A stretch of 64,000 nt of DNA from Deinococcus budaensis (GTDB taxonomy: Bacteria; Deinococcota; Deinococci; Deinococcales; Deinococcaceae): contig NZ_JACHFN010000001.1 of NCBI RefSeq assembly GCF_014201885.1, positions 248,001-312,000 of the forward strand, in the 5' to 3' direction. Both the position numbers and the translations under genes were made by a program. The notes under the pieces were generated by a model. It saw only the letters and a program-made list of their open reading frames with translations, was not told the origin of the DNA and made no database searches. Shown here piece by piece: positions 18,766 to 32,393 of this stretch (within the stretch, counting starts at the first letter, position 1; every line of letters starts with the position of its first letter).

Positions 18766-19961
18766 CCCGGCCCCTCTACCATCAGGCGCCGCTGGAACTG
18801 ACCTTCGGGGCCACTGTGACGGCCGTGCGGCCCGGCGCCGTGGCCCTGGACGCCACCGCCTTTTACCCGGAAGGCGGCGGCCAGAACGGCGACGCGGGCA
18901 CGCTGCGCTGGCCCGGCGGCGAGGCCCGCGTGGGCGATACCCAAAAGGACAAGGCCAGCGGCGTGATCTGGCACGTGCTGGACGGAGAGGCCCCGCCGGT
19001 CGGCACTTCGGTCACGGGTGAAGTGGACGCCGCGCGGCGCTGGCGCCACATGGCCCGCCACAGCGCCGAGCACCTGCTCGCGCAGGCCTTTTTGCGGGTG
19101 AATCCGGCGTTCCGGGTCGCGGCGGTGGGCATGAGAAGTGCGGAGGTGACCCTCGACCTGGAAGGCCAGCCGGGCGAGGCCGACGCCCGCGCCGCCGAGG
19201 CGCTGCTGCGCGGGGTGCTGGCCCGCCGCGACCTGACGCTGGAGACCCCGGTCGTACCCGAGGCCGACCTCTTGGGCTACCCGCTGCGCCGCGAGACGAA
19301 GGTGCGCGGAGAGGTGCGGCTGGTGATCTTCCGTGACGCCGACGGCGTGCCCTTCGACGTGAGCGCCTGCGGCGGGACCCACCTGCCGCGTGCCAGTCTC
19401 GCCGCGCCTGTTACCGTCTTGCGAACCGAGCGCATCCGGGCGGGCCTGACCCGGGTCGTGTTCATGGCGGGCGAGGAGGCGGCCGAGTACCTTTCCGGCG
19501 TCTACCAGGAGTCCCGCATGCTGGCCCAGGGCTTCAGCGTGCCCGTCTCGCGACTGCCCGAGCGGGTGCGGGCACTGGCCGCCGAGCGCGACACCCTGAA
19601 AACCGAGGCCGCCGTCCTGCGCGAGCGGCTGGCGCGGGCGCTGGCCGACGCCGCGCCCCTGGAGCACCCTGCGGGCGTTTCCCTGCGGCTGATCGCGCTG
19701 GACGACCCCGCGTTGCTGCCCGCCGCGCTGGCCGCTACCCCGGCGGGCGAACTGCGGGCGGCCCTGGCCCCCGGCGGGCGCTGCGGCGTCGGCAGCGGGC
19801 ACACTGACTGGCCTGCGGGCGAGTTGCTGGCGGCGGCGCTGCGGCAGACCGGCGGCCGGGGGGGAGGCCGGGCCACCCTCGCCCAGGGGACGACCGAGGC
19901 GCCGGAGAGCTTCTTCGCGGCGCTGCGGGACCGTCTGGCCGCCCCGCGCTCTCCGGCCTGA
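18762..19961 (+). CDS. Alanyl-tRNA editing protein, AlaX-type with DHHA1 domain
   Basis: Free-standing trans-editing factor that hydrolyses mischarged tRNA(Ala) such as Ser-tRNA(Ala). 399 residues: an N-terminal beta-barrel with FYPEGGGQNGD, the zinc site HxxxH (HSAEH near 99-103) and CxxxH (CGGTH near 203), then a coiled linker (PERVRALAAERDTLKTEAAVLRERL) and a C-terminal DHHA1-like domain with GGRGGGRATLAQG. This is the long AlaX form resembling the C-terminal half of AlaRS. Start GTG 18762 overlaps the upstream stop as GTGA; an adjacent GTG at 18759 is equivalent. All zinc ligands are present. Confidence 0.9.
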   Translation: MTRPLYHQAPLELTFGATVTAVRPGAVALDATAFYPEGGGQNGDAGTLRWPGGEARVGDTQKDKASGVIWHVLDGEAPPVGTSVTGEVDAARRWRHMARHSAEHLLAQAFLRVNPAFRVAAVGMRSAEVTLDLEGQPGEADARAAEALLRGVLARRDLTLETPVVPEADLLGYPLRRETKVRGEVRLVIFRDADGVPFDVSACGGTHLPRASLAAPVTVLRTERIRAGLTRVVFMAGEEAAEYLSGVYQESRMLAQGFSVPVSRLPERVRALAAERDTLKTEAAVLRERLARALADAAPLEHPAGVSLRLIALDDPALLPAALAATPAGELRAALAPGGRCGVGSGHTDWPAGELLAAALRQTGGRGGGRATLAQGTTEAPESFFAALRDRLAAPRSPA

Positions 19962-19984
19962 CGCTCCGGTCACCGCTCTGGCGC

Positions 19985-19990
19985 TATCCT
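19985..19990 (+). promoter_or_regulatory. -10 box TATCCT of the 5'-nucleotidase gene
   Basis: Ends 9 nt before ATG 20000. The leader would be only a few nucleotides and has no Shine-Dalgarno. Confidence 0.4.
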
Positions 19991-19999
19991 GAGCCGAAC

Positions 20000-21694
20000 A
20001 TGAAGAACAACCTGATGTTGGTCGGCGCGGCCCTCAGCCTGAGCAGCTGCGCCTCGATTCTGGCTCCCTCACAGTCCACCGTCGACGTGACGGTTATGGG
20101 CGTCAACGACTTTCACGGCAACCTGCTGCCCTCCACCCTGCGGGTGCCTGACCCCGCCGACCGCACCAAGACGCTGACCGTGACGGCGGGCGGCATCGAG
20201 GCCATCGGCGGCGTGCTGGCCGAGACGCGCAAGGAAAACCCCAACACCGTGTTTGTGGGCGTGGGCGACATGACCGGGGCCAGCCCCATCATCAGCGCCC
20301 TGCTGCGCGACGAGCCGACCATCGACGCGCTGAGCAAGCTGGGCATGGCCGTCAACGTGGTCGGCAACCACGAGTTCGACTATGGGTTGGGTGAATTGCA
20401 GCGTTTCCAGAAGGGCGGCTGCAACAGCAACGACGCGGCCCGGGCCTGCAAGTACAACAACACCTTCGCGGGGGCCGAGTTCACCTACCTCGCCGCCAAC
20501 GTGGTGGACGAGAAGACCGGAGCGCGGGTGTTCCCGGCCTACAAGATCGTCAAGGTCGGCGCGGCGCGGGTCGCCTTCGTCGGCGCGGTGCTTCAGAGCA
20601 CGCCCACCGTCGTGACCCCCTCGGGCGTGGCGGGGCTGCGCTTCCAGGCCGAGGTGGCCTCCATCAACGCCGCCGTCCCGCAGATCAAGCGCGGCGGCGC
20701 GGACGCGATCATCGCGCTCGTCCACCAGGGGGGCGCGGCCAAGGACGCCTTTGACGTGACGGACTGCAAGACGCTCACCGGGGACATCGTGGACATCGCC
20801 CGGGGCCTCGACCCCGCGATCAGCGCGATCATGACCGCCCACACCCACAACGGCTACAACTGCCGCGTGGCGGGGCCGGACGGTCAGGAGCGCGTGGTCA
20901 TTCAGGGCGCGTCGTTCGGGCGCCTGCTGCAACGCCTCGACCTCACCATCGACACCCGCGCCAACCGGGTGCTGAGCCTCAAGGCCCGCAACGTCGTGGT
21001 GAACGCCGCGACCGCCCCCAAGGACCCCGCCATGACCGCCATCGTGCAGAAGGCCAAGGCCCTGACCGACGCCGAGGCGAACAAGGTGGTCGCCACGCTG
21101 GGCACCGAGCAGATCACCCGCGCCCAGAACCCGGCGGGCGAGAGCGCCCTGGGTGACGTGATCGCCGACGCTCAGCTCGCGGCCACCCGCGCGCCCGAGA
21201 AGGGCGGCGCCGTGATCGCCTTCATGAACCCCGGCGGCATCCGCGCGGACCTGCCTGGCCGCGCGTCCAACCCCAGCCGTCAGGTGACCTTTGGAGACGT
21301 GTTCGCCGTGCAGCCTTTCGGCAACATCGTGACTGTGATCACCCTGACCGGCGCGCAGATCAAGGCTGTGCTGGAGCAGCAGTTCGGCAACCCCACAGCC
21401 ACGGAAAACCGCATCCTTCAGGTCAGCCAGGGCTTCGCCTACACCTGGGACAACGCCAGGGCCAAGGGCGAGAAGGTCGTGAGCCTCACCCTGAATGGCC
21501 AGCCGCTTGACCCGGCCGCGAGCTACCGCGTCACCGTGAACAACTTCCTGGCCGACGGCGGCGACGGCTTCACCGTCTTCGCGCAGGGCAAGGACCGCCT
21601 GGGCGGCGACCTCGACATCGACGCTTTCCAGAACTACCTGAGGGCGAACACCGTCACGCCCGGTCCCTTGAACCGCATCACCCGGCTGAACTGA
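20000..21694 (+). CDS. Bifunctional metallophosphatase/5'-nucleotidase lipoprotein
   Basis: Exported enzyme of the UshA/5'-nucleotidase family, 564 residues, that dephosphorylates extracellular nucleotides for salvage. A short signal peptide ends in the lipobox LSSC (residues 14-17). The metallophosphatase domain has GVNDFHGNLLP (two-metal Asp/His), GNHEFDYG near 121 and AHTHNGYNC near 280. The C-terminal 5'-nucleotidase domain starts around 360 and contains GGIRADLPG, FGDVFAVQPFGNIV and NNFLADGGDGF, the substrate-binding part. Likely held on the outer face of the inner membrane or the envelope. Monocistronic by spacing. Confidence 0.94.
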   Translation: MKNNLMLVGAALSLSSCASILAPSQSTVDVTVMGVNDFHGNLLPSTLRVPDPADRTKTLTVTAGGIEAIGGVLAETRKENPNTVFVGVGDMTGASPIISALLRDEPTIDALSKLGMAVNVVGNHEFDYGLGELQRFQKGGCNSNDAARACKYNNTFAGAEFTYLAANVVDEKTGARVFPAYKIVKVGAARVAFVGAVLQSTPTVVTPSGVAGLRFQAEVASINAAVPQIKRGGADAIIALVHQGGAAKDAFDVTDCKTLTGDIVDIARGLDPAISAIMTAHTHNGYNCRVAGPDGQERVVIQGASFGRLLQRLDLTIDTRANRVLSLKARNVVVNAATAPKDPAMTAIVQKAKALTDAEANKVVATLGTEQITRAQNPAGESALGDVIADAQLAATRAPEKGGAVIAFMNPGGIRADLPGRASNPSRQVTFGDVFAVQPFGNIVTVITLTGAQIKAVLEQQFGNPTATENRILQVSQGFAYTWDNARAKGEKVVSLTLNGQPLDPAASYRVTVNNFLADGGDGFTVFAQGKDRLGGDLDIDAFQNYLRANTVTPGPLNRITRLN

Positions 21695-21746
21695 AGTTCG
21701 GGTCCAAGCCGTGCAGAAGAGGGGAGAGGCGGAGGTGCTTTTCCCC

Positions 21747-22232
21747 TCACTGCTTGAGCAGCGCCGTGAGCTGCCGCCGCAGCGCGTCCAGGACGGGCGC
21801 GCTTTTCAGGCAGGCGGCCAGCGCGCGGGTCGCGTGGTGCTCGCTGCCGCCCATCGCGTCCCCCAGGTGGGCGGCGACGGTGGGGTGCAGCCGCCCGCCC
21901 CGGTAGAGCGCCGAGTCGAGCAGGTCGTCTACCGGCAGCCGGGCGTGCCGCTCGCCATCCGGGGTCACCGTCTCGACCACCGCGCGGCCCCGCCCGTCGG
22001 CCACGACCTGCGCGTGCAGCGGCCGGCCCGCGTGGCGGGTGACCTGCTCGACGGTGGGGACCAGGGCGTTGACCAGATTCACTGCCAGGCTCAGGCCGAT
22101 CAGGTGCGCGCGGGCCACGTCCCCCTCGCCGCCCCCCAGCGTCTGCGCCAGCCGCCGCGCGAGGCGCTCGCCCTCGGCGTACAGCAGCGCCTGGGCGTCG
22201 TCGGGGTCCATTGGGGCGGGGGAGTGCGGCAT
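21747..22232 (-). CDS. Hypothetical protein
   Basis: 161-residue protein I do not recognise. It is soluble and helical, rich in Ala/Leu/Arg, with no signal peptide or membrane span: MDPDDAQALLYAEGERLARRLAQTLGGGEG, then AHLIGLSLAVNLVNALVPTVEQVTRH and a hydrophilic C-terminus. It is supported as a gene by strong codon bias and by a TAGCCT box exactly 7 nt before ATG 22232, the leaderless pattern of many genes here. It is convergent with the nucleotidase and divergent from the DUF1622 pair. No function can be proposed. Confidence 0.62.
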   Translation of the reverse strand: MPHSPAPMDPDDAQALLYAEGERLARRLAQTLGGGEGDVARAHLIGLSLAVNLVNALVPTVEQVTRHAGRPLHAQVVADGRGRAVVETVTPDGERHARLPVDDLLDSALYRGGRLHPTVAAHLGDAMGGSEHHATRALAACLKSAPVLDALRRQLTALLKQ

Positions 22233-22239
22233 GGGTCCC

Positions 22240-22245
22240 AGGCTA
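22240..22245 (-). promoter_or_regulatory. -10 box TAGCCT of the hypothetical gene
   Basis: Minus-strand TAGCCT, 7 nt before ATG 22232. Confidence 0.4.
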
Positions 22246-22300
22246 CCGCTGTCTCAACATCCGCTGTGGCCCCCTATCATCCGCGCGGCCCTCCGGCGCC

Positions 22301-22306
22301 TAGCCT
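22301..22306 (+). promoter_or_regulatory. -10 box TAGCCT of the DUF1622 operon
   Basis: Ends 6 nt before ATG 22313. Confidence 0.4.
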
Positions 22307-22312
22307 GCGGGG

Positions 22313-22756
22313 ATGGAAGGCGCAGCGGTGGGCGAGATGGCGGGACTGTTCGGGCAATTCGAGGCCGTGGTGCGGCAATTCACTGTCTATCTGGCGACCG
22401 GGGTCGAGGCGGCGTCGGGCATCATCGTGGGCATCGCGGTCATCGAGGCGCTGTGGCGCTCGCTGGGGCTGTTTTTCCGGCAGCACGGGACGCCCGAATC
22501 GCTCAAGGAGGCCATTCGCCTGCGCCTGGGCCGCTGGCTCTCGGTGGTGCTGGAGTTCCTGCTCGCCGCCGACATCCTGCGGACGGCCATCGCGCCCACC
22601 TGGAACGACATCGGAAAGCTCGCCGCTATCGCGGGCATCCGCACGGCCCTGAACTATTTCCTGCAACGCGAGGTCCGCGAGGCCGAGCAGTCGCGCACCG
22701 ACGCGAAAATCACGGCTCCCCTTCAGCGGAACCAGGCCCGGCAGGAAGGGGGATAG
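22313..22756 (+). CDS. DUF1622 family membrane protein (first of two)
   Basis: 147 residues with two or three membrane segments: FTVYLATGVEAASGIIVGIAVIEAL (about 22-46), WLSVVLEFLLAADILRTAI (75-93) and a short third segment around IAGIRTALNYFL. The RLRLGRWLSVVLEFLLAADILRTAIAPTW core is the DUF1622 signature. Function is unknown. The next gene starts 5 nt after the stop and is a shorter relative, so the two proteins probably act together, for example as a heteromeric membrane complex; that is inference. Confidence 0.82.
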   Translation: MEGAAVGEMAGLFGQFEAVVRQFTVYLATGVEAASGIIVGIAVIEALWRSLGLFFRQHGTPESLKEAIRLRLGRWLSVVLEFLLAADILRTAIAPTWNDIGKLAAIAGIRTALNYFLQREVREAEQSRTDAKITAPLQRNQARQEGG

Positions 22757-22761
22757 GAACG

Positions 22762-23094
22762 GTGCTGTCGGTGCTGCGCTTGTTCGTGGAGCTGCTCACC
22801 AATCTGGTACTCGCGGGCTACGTCGCCTCGGCGCTGCTGAGCCTGTTGCGCGGCGCGGACCTGCACCGCGCCCGGCTTCAGGTCGCGGACGGCATGTTGC
22901 TGGCTCTCAACCTCAAGGTCGTGGCGACGCTGCTGCGGACCCTGGAATTGACCTCGTGGAACCAGATCGGTCTGTTCGCGGCCGTCTTCGCGCTGCGGAC
23001 GGTGCTCAAGCGGGCCGTGACCTGGGAGCGCCAGCAGCTCCAGGCAGATCAGCGGGCGGGCCTGAACCCCCATGGGGGTGCCGAGGCACGGTGA
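22762..23094 (+). CDS. DUF1622-like membrane protein (second of two)
   Basis: 110 residues starting at GTG 22762, 5 nt after the preceding stop, with an AGGGGG-type ribosome site. Seen: FVELLTNLVLAGYVASALLSLL, LLALNLKVVATLLRTLELTSWNQIGLFAAVFALRTVLKRAV. The pattern hydrophobic helix - LLRT - W-N-I - ALRTVL lines up with the first protein's LEFLLAADILRTAIAPTWNDIG...GIRTALNYFL, so I read it as a divergent paralogue. A longer frame open from 22039 is a shadow of the upstream genes. Function unknown. Confidence 0.72.
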   Translation: MLSVLRLFVELLTNLVLAGYVASALLSLLRGADLHRARLQVADGMLLALNLKVVATLLRTLELTSWNQIGLFAAVFALRTVLKRAVTWERQQLQADQRAGLNPHGGAEAR

Positions 23095-23096
23095 GG

Positions 23097-23102
23097 TAAG
23101 CT
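23097..23102 (+). promoter_or_regulatory. -10 box TAAGCT of the alpha-glucan phosphorylase gene
   Basis: Ends 9 nt before ATG 23112. The gene may also be reached by read-through from the DUF1622 pair, whose stop is 17 nt upstream. Confidence 0.35.
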
Positions 23103-23111
23103 TCTTTCCAT

Positions 23112-25634
<2,523 letters not shown>

Positions 25635-25676
25635 GCCTGACGGCAGGAACCTGACCGAACAGACTGGCACCGCTGA

Positions 25677-25723
25677 GCGAGCCGCCGGGGGAGATCAGGC
25701 GCCTTCTCCCCCCGGCGGCTCGC
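25677..25723 (+). terminator. Long hairpin after glgP, no U-tract
   Basis: A 17-bp stem with one bulged base: GCGAGCCGCCGGGGGAG (25677-25693) against 25706-25723, loop 12 nt. No T-run. Confidence 0.45.
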
Positions 25724-25762
25724 AGGCACACTGGCCAGCTGAACGCGGACCGCCCCCGGCCC

Positions 25763-25768
25763 CATAAT
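25763..25768 (+). promoter_or_regulatory. -10 box CATAAT before the EamA gene
   Basis: Five of six bases match TATAAT; it ends 7 nt before GTG 25776. It overlaps the alternative ATG at 25767, which therefore may not be the start. Confidence 0.4.
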
Positions 25769-25775
25769 GCCCCCC

Positions 25776-26660
25776 GTGCGCCGCGCCCTCCCCACCCCTG
25801 CCCTGCCTCCGGTCCCGGCGCTGCTGCTCTCGATGCTGAGCATTCAGGGCGGCGCGGCCTTTGCCAAGACGCTGTTTCCCGCCCTGGGCGCGGCAGGCAC
25901 CACCGCCCTGCGGGTGACCCTGGCCGCCGCGCTGCTCAGCCTGATCTTCCGCCCCCGCCTGCGCGAACTGTCACCGGGCGCCTGGCGGGCCGTCGTGCCC
26001 TACGGCGTGGCGCTGGGGCTGATGAATCTCACCTTTTACCTGTCGCTGACGCGGCTGCCGCTGGGCCTGGCCGTCACGCTGGAGTTCGTGGGGCCGCTGG
26101 TGCTGGCGCTCGTCCTCTCGCGCCGCCTGACCGACCTGCTGTGGGTGGCGCTCGCCGGGCTGGGCATCGTCTTGATCGCGCCGCACGGTGGGGGAGAGGG
26201 GAGCCTCGATCTGCCCGGCGCCGGGCTGGCGCTGACCGCCGGGGCCTTCTGGGCGCTGTACATCCTGGCGGGAGGCGCGGTGGGGCGGCGGGTGCCGGGC
26301 GTGACCGGCGTGGTCGCGGGCATGCTGGTCGCGGCGGCGGTGACCCTCCCTTTCGGCATCGCCCAGGCCGGACCAGGTCTGCTGGCCCCCGCCGCTCTGC
26401 TCGCGGGGCTGGCGGTCGCGGTGTTGTCAAGCGCCCTGCCCTACACCCTGGAAATGGCGGCCTTGCGCGCCCTGCCCGCCCGGGTGTTCGGCGTGCTGAT
26501 GAGCCTGGAACCTGCCATCGCGGCGCTGAGCGGCCTGTTGCTGCTGGGCGAGCGCCTCAGCCTGGGGCAGTGGCTGGCCCTGCTGTGCGTGATCGCCGCG
26601 AGCGTGGGCATCAGCGTGGCCGGTCAGCGCCCGGTGGTGGAGGCGGAACCGGCCAACTGA
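25776..26660 (+). CDS. EamA/RhtA-family drug-metabolite exporter
   Basis: Ten-helix inner-membrane transporter of the DMT superfamily, about 294 residues. Seen: LLSMLSIQGGAAFAKTLFPALGAAGTTALRVTLAAALL, LPLGLAVTLEFVGPLVLAL and the second-repeat VLSSALPYTLEMAALRALPARVFGVLMSLEPAIAALSGLLLLGE, closest to RhtA, the threonine/homoserine exporter. The two EamA repeats span about 10-130 and 145-285. Substrate is inferred, not proven. I favour GTG 25776 over ATG 25767 because of the CATAAT box; the difference is three residues. Confidence 0.87.
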   Translation: MRRALPTPALPPVPALLLSMLSIQGGAAFAKTLFPALGAAGTTALRVTLAAALLSLIFRPRLRELSPGAWRAVVPYGVALGLMNLTFYLSLTRLPLGLAVTLEFVGPLVLALVLSRRLTDLLWVALAGLGIVLIAPHGGGEGSLDLPGAGLALTAGAFWALYILAGGAVGRRVPGVTGVVAGMLVAAAVTLPFGIAQAGPGLLAPAALLAGLAVAVLSSALPYTLEMAALRALPARVFGVLMSLEPAIAALSGLLLLGERLSLGQWLALLCVIAASVGISVAGQRPVVEAEPAN

Positions 26661-26740
26661 CCGGCTGTGCCGACGACCCCGCGCGGCGTTCTGCCCGTCC
26701 CGGCGCCCGGCCGGACGCGGCCCTTCTGTCCGGGGGCCGC

Positions 26741-27304
26741 CTACCCTCGCCGCGACGGCTCCGGCGCCGGTTCGTCCAGCAGGAGGTCCGGGGTCTGGAA
26801 CCGCTCGCGCAGAAAGCGGCCCTGGGTCAGCACCCGGTCGGCCGCCGCGTGGTCGAGGCGCAGGGCGTCTTCCAGCCCCTCCCCGATCAACCCGAGTTGC
26901 TCGCTCAGCAGCGTCTCGGGGTCCAGGCCCTGGGCGGCGAGCCGCCGCCGCGCGCCGTCATGAAGGTCGAGGTAGGCGCGCAGGGTGGCGGGCAGGTACT
27001 CCGCCTGCGTCTGGCGCACCAGGTAGGCGCTGCGCGGGTCGAGGTCGGCGGGGGCGTCCGCGAGCTGGCACAGCAGCCGCAGCGCCTGCGTCCGCTGGGG
27101 TTCAGGCAGCCGCAGGGCCAAGGCGGGCGCGGCGTGGGGATCGGCGGGGGCGGCCGCCGGGGGCAGGGCCAGGCGCTGGGCCTCGGCCAGACGCGTCTTC
27201 TCGCGCAGCAATTCGATCTTCTGCCTGCCGGAGACGTAGGTCATCAGCGCCACGCCGCCGAAGATGCTGCCGAACATCGCCAGGGTCGTGAGTGCCTCTT
27301 CCAT
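26741..27304 (-). CDS. Hypothetical membrane-anchored protein
   Basis: 187 residues, not recognised. The N-terminus MEEALTTLAMFGSIFGGVALMTYVSGRQKIELLREKTRLAEAQRL is one membrane helix followed by a charged helical stretch; the rest is cytoplasmic and helical, with AYLVRQTQAEYLPATLRAYLDLHDGARRRLAAQGLDPETLLSEQL near 90-140, a repeated-helix pattern. It has a GGAGGGACGT ribosome site before ATG 27304. It is convergent with the EamA gene and downstream of pckA on the same strand-opposite side, with no informative neighbour. Function unknown. Confidence 0.65.
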   Translation of the reverse strand: MEEALTTLAMFGSIFGGVALMTYVSGRQKIELLREKTRLAEAQRLALPPAAAPADPHAAPALALRLPEPQRTQALRLLCQLADAPADLDPRSAYLVRQTQAEYLPATLRAYLDLHDGARRRLAAQGLDPETLLSEQLGLIGEGLEDALRLDHAAADRVLTQGRFLRERFQTPDLLLDEPAPEPSRRG

Positions 27305-27437
27305 ACGTCCCTCCTGCCCGCGCCTTGACCCAGTGCCTCGATTCAGGGCCGCGACTCAGGGCCATTTGAGCACGGCGGCCTATGGCAAGGGGCGCCGGAA
27401 GCGACATAGCTCCGGCCCCCTCCCCAGTCGCGGCGGC

Positions 27438-29027
<1,590 letters not shown>

Positions 29028-29095
29028 GGGGAATTCCTCCGGAAGCGTGGGGCGTGCGCGAGGGTGAAAAGCAGAGAACAGCCGCATCCTGCCCC

Positions 29096-29105
29096 ATGAA
29101 GCGCT
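29096..29105. promoter_or_regulatory. LacI/Cra/CcpA-like operator core GAAGCGCTTC upstream of pckA
   Basis: A perfect 10-bp palindrome with the GAAnCGnTTC pattern of Cra and the AAGCGCTT core of cre sites. It lies 69 nt before the pckA start, in the spacer of a possible promoter (-35 TTGGCG, -10 CAGGAT, 18 bp). The promoter assignment is weak, the palindrome itself is certain. Confidence 0.4.
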
Positions 29106-29113
29106 TCCACGCC

Positions 29114-29129
29114 AACAGCATCCGCTGTT
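29114..29129. repeat. Inverted repeat AACAGC-N4-GCTGTT upstream of pckA
   Basis: Six-base exact arms around ATCC, a second symmetric element adjoining the operator-like core. It could be a regulator site. Confidence 0.35.
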
Positions 29130-29241
29130 ACAGACGGGGAAACAAGGCGCGGCGCCGCTGACGGGCCAGGCGGCGTGCGGCAGCGCCGCCTTTGTCCCGC
29201 TTCTGTGGACTGGGTTCAGGCTTCCCCCGCCGCCGATGACG

Positions 29242-29273
29242 CGCCGGGCACCCCAGCGCTGGGGTGCCCGGCG
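29242..29273. terminator. 32-bp perfect palindrome, zero loop, after the PrcB-like gene
   Basis: Sixteen-base arms meet with no spacer, centred on AGCGCT; the arms begin CGCCGGGCACCCCAGC. It lies 18 bp beyond the minus-strand stop at 29292. No T-run follows. A terminator is likely by position, but a DNA-binding or cruciform role is possible. Confidence 0.45.
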
Positions 29274-29291
29274 GTCTCGGGGGAGCGGCTC

Positions 29292-30386
29292 TCAGCGGGT
29301 CAGGCCGCCGCCCGTGCCGAGCTGGAGGGGCCGACCGGACGGGTCCACCAGCCTCACGTCGCGGAAGTTGCCCGGCACCCGCACCAGCGTCCAGGGGCTG
29401 GTCAGCGCCTGGGTGGTGATCGCCCCCGCCCCCGGTGCGCGCACCTCCACCGTCAGCGTCAGCGTCTCGCCCTGTCCGCTCGCCCCGGTCACGCGCACGC
29501 TGTAACCCCCGGTCGGGCGCTGGCCCAGGAAAACGCCGACCACCGTCTCGCCGGCGCGCAGGGTGGGGACGGGAGGGGCGCCGGTCTGGTTGCCGTAGGC
29601 GACCCGGTACAGGGTGCCCAGGGCGCCCGGGGTGGCGGCCAACTGGACGGCAGGGGCGGTCTGGGCGGCGTTGGTGCCGCTGGCGAGTTCGGTCACGGGC
29701 ACGCGGCCTCCAGCAGTGGGGGGGGCGGGGGTCACCGGAGCAGGCGCTGGGCCGGCGGCCACCGTCGGCACGCCGGGCAGCAGGTACAGCGCCGTGCGGC
29801 GGTACTCGGCCGGGGCGGGTTCGGCGGTCAGCCGGGCATCGGGCACGGTCGCCTCGTTCAGCACGGCCACCGCCAGCGTCCCCTGGTTGAGCAGCGCGCC
29901 GCCCAGGGCGTCCGCCTCGGCGTCGGTGAGGTTGCCCGCGCCGCGCAGGCCGCTCACGGGGGTGCCGGTCAGCCCTGCGCCCTGCACCCCGTTCACGCGG
30001 GTCCAGCCCCGGCCGTCGGTGTAGTAGACCGCGCCGCGCGCCTCGTTGAAGGTGACGTTGAAGCGCCCCAGGGTGTCGCGCGTCACCGCGAGCTTGGGCG
30101 TCAGGGCGGTGGTCGGCTGCCGGTAGGTCGCCTGACCGTTCACGCTGAGGGTGCCGGCCAGGGCCAGGGGGTCACGCACCTGCGGCCGCAGCTCGACCGC
30201 CGCGCCGCCCAGCTTCAGGCTGCCCTGCGCGCCGCTGCCCAGCGAGCCATAGACCCAGACGATGCGCTCCTGGGCGGCGCCGTACAGCAGCGCCTCGTGG
30301 AGTCTCAGGGTGCCGGGGCCATTCACCGTGCAGCCTGCGAGCAGGCCCGCGCCGAGAGCCAGCGCGGCAGCTAGGGTCTTGTTCAT
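29292..30386 (-). CDS. Lipoprotein with C-terminal PrcB-like domain
   Basis: 364 residues. Signal peptide with lipobox LLAGC (residues 15-19), so lipid-anchored in the envelope. The N-terminal part (20-200) has repeated beta-rich segments I do not recognise; a Pro/Ala linker (about 205-230) leads to a C-terminal domain with ETVVGVFLGQRPTGGYSVRVTGASG and LTVEVRAPGAG, the TGGYS-centred pattern of PrcB C-terminal domains. PrcB in Treponema is a subunit of the dentilisin protease complex; a link to proteolysis here is only analogy. A TAAGCT box 6 nt before ATG supports the start. Confidence 0.75.
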   Translation of the reverse strand: MNKTLAAALALGAGLLAGCTVNGPGTLRLHEALLYGAAQERIVWVYGSLGSGAQGSLKLGGAAVELRPQVRDPLALAGTLSVNGQATYRQPTTALTPKLAVTRDTLGRFNVTFNEARGAVYYTDGRGWTRVNGVQGAGLTGTPVSGLRGAGNLTDAEADALGGALLNQGTLAVAVLNEATVPDARLTAEPAPAEYRRTALYLLPGVPTVAAGPAPAPVTPAPPTAGGRVPVTELASGTNAAQTAPAVQLAATPGALGTLYRVAYGNQTGAPPVPTLRAGETVVGVFLGQRPTGGYSVRVTGASGQGETLTLTVEVRAPGAGAITTQALTSPWTLVRVPGNFRDVRLVDPSGRPLQLGTGGGLTR

Positions 30387-30392
30387 GCGGCC

Positions 30393-30398
30393 AGCTTA
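30393..30398 (-). promoter_or_regulatory. -10 box TAAGCT of the PrcB-like gene
   Basis: Minus-strand TAAGCT, 6 nt before ATG 30386; leaderless spacing. Confidence 0.4.
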
Positions 30399-30486
30399 GG
30401 GGCGGCGTCTGACGGCCGACTGAAGGTCCCCTTGAGCAAACCCCCACCGGGGCGTCAGGCGCCGCAGGCGCTCCTGGGGCCGCGCT

Positions 30487-32187
<1,701 letters not shown>

Positions 32188-32194
32188 GCCCCTG

Positions 32195-32200
32195 AGTGTA
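32195..32200 (-). promoter_or_regulatory. -10 box TACACT of recN
   Basis: Minus-strand TACACT, 7 nt before GTG 32187. The recN mRNA would start at or next to the initiation codon. Confidence 0.5.
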
Positions 32201-32393
32201 AAGCGCCTCGCGGGGGCTGAAAGGAGATCAGGCGCCAGACGGCGGCGGCTCCCGGCGGCCTGCTGCGGGAACATGAAACCCGCGTTACGTTCCTGCCCAC
32301 ACTCCCCACTCTGGCCCGCCGCACAATGGGGCCGCATGGTTCCGCCCCGGCCGCCGCCCGGCAGCCCGGTCCGGAACGCGAAAGGAGCGCGAC

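Noticed and set aside
32188..32393. Radiation/desiccation motif between recN and the LEA-like gene
   Set aside because: I searched by eye for TTATGTCA/TGACATAA-like halves and found none.
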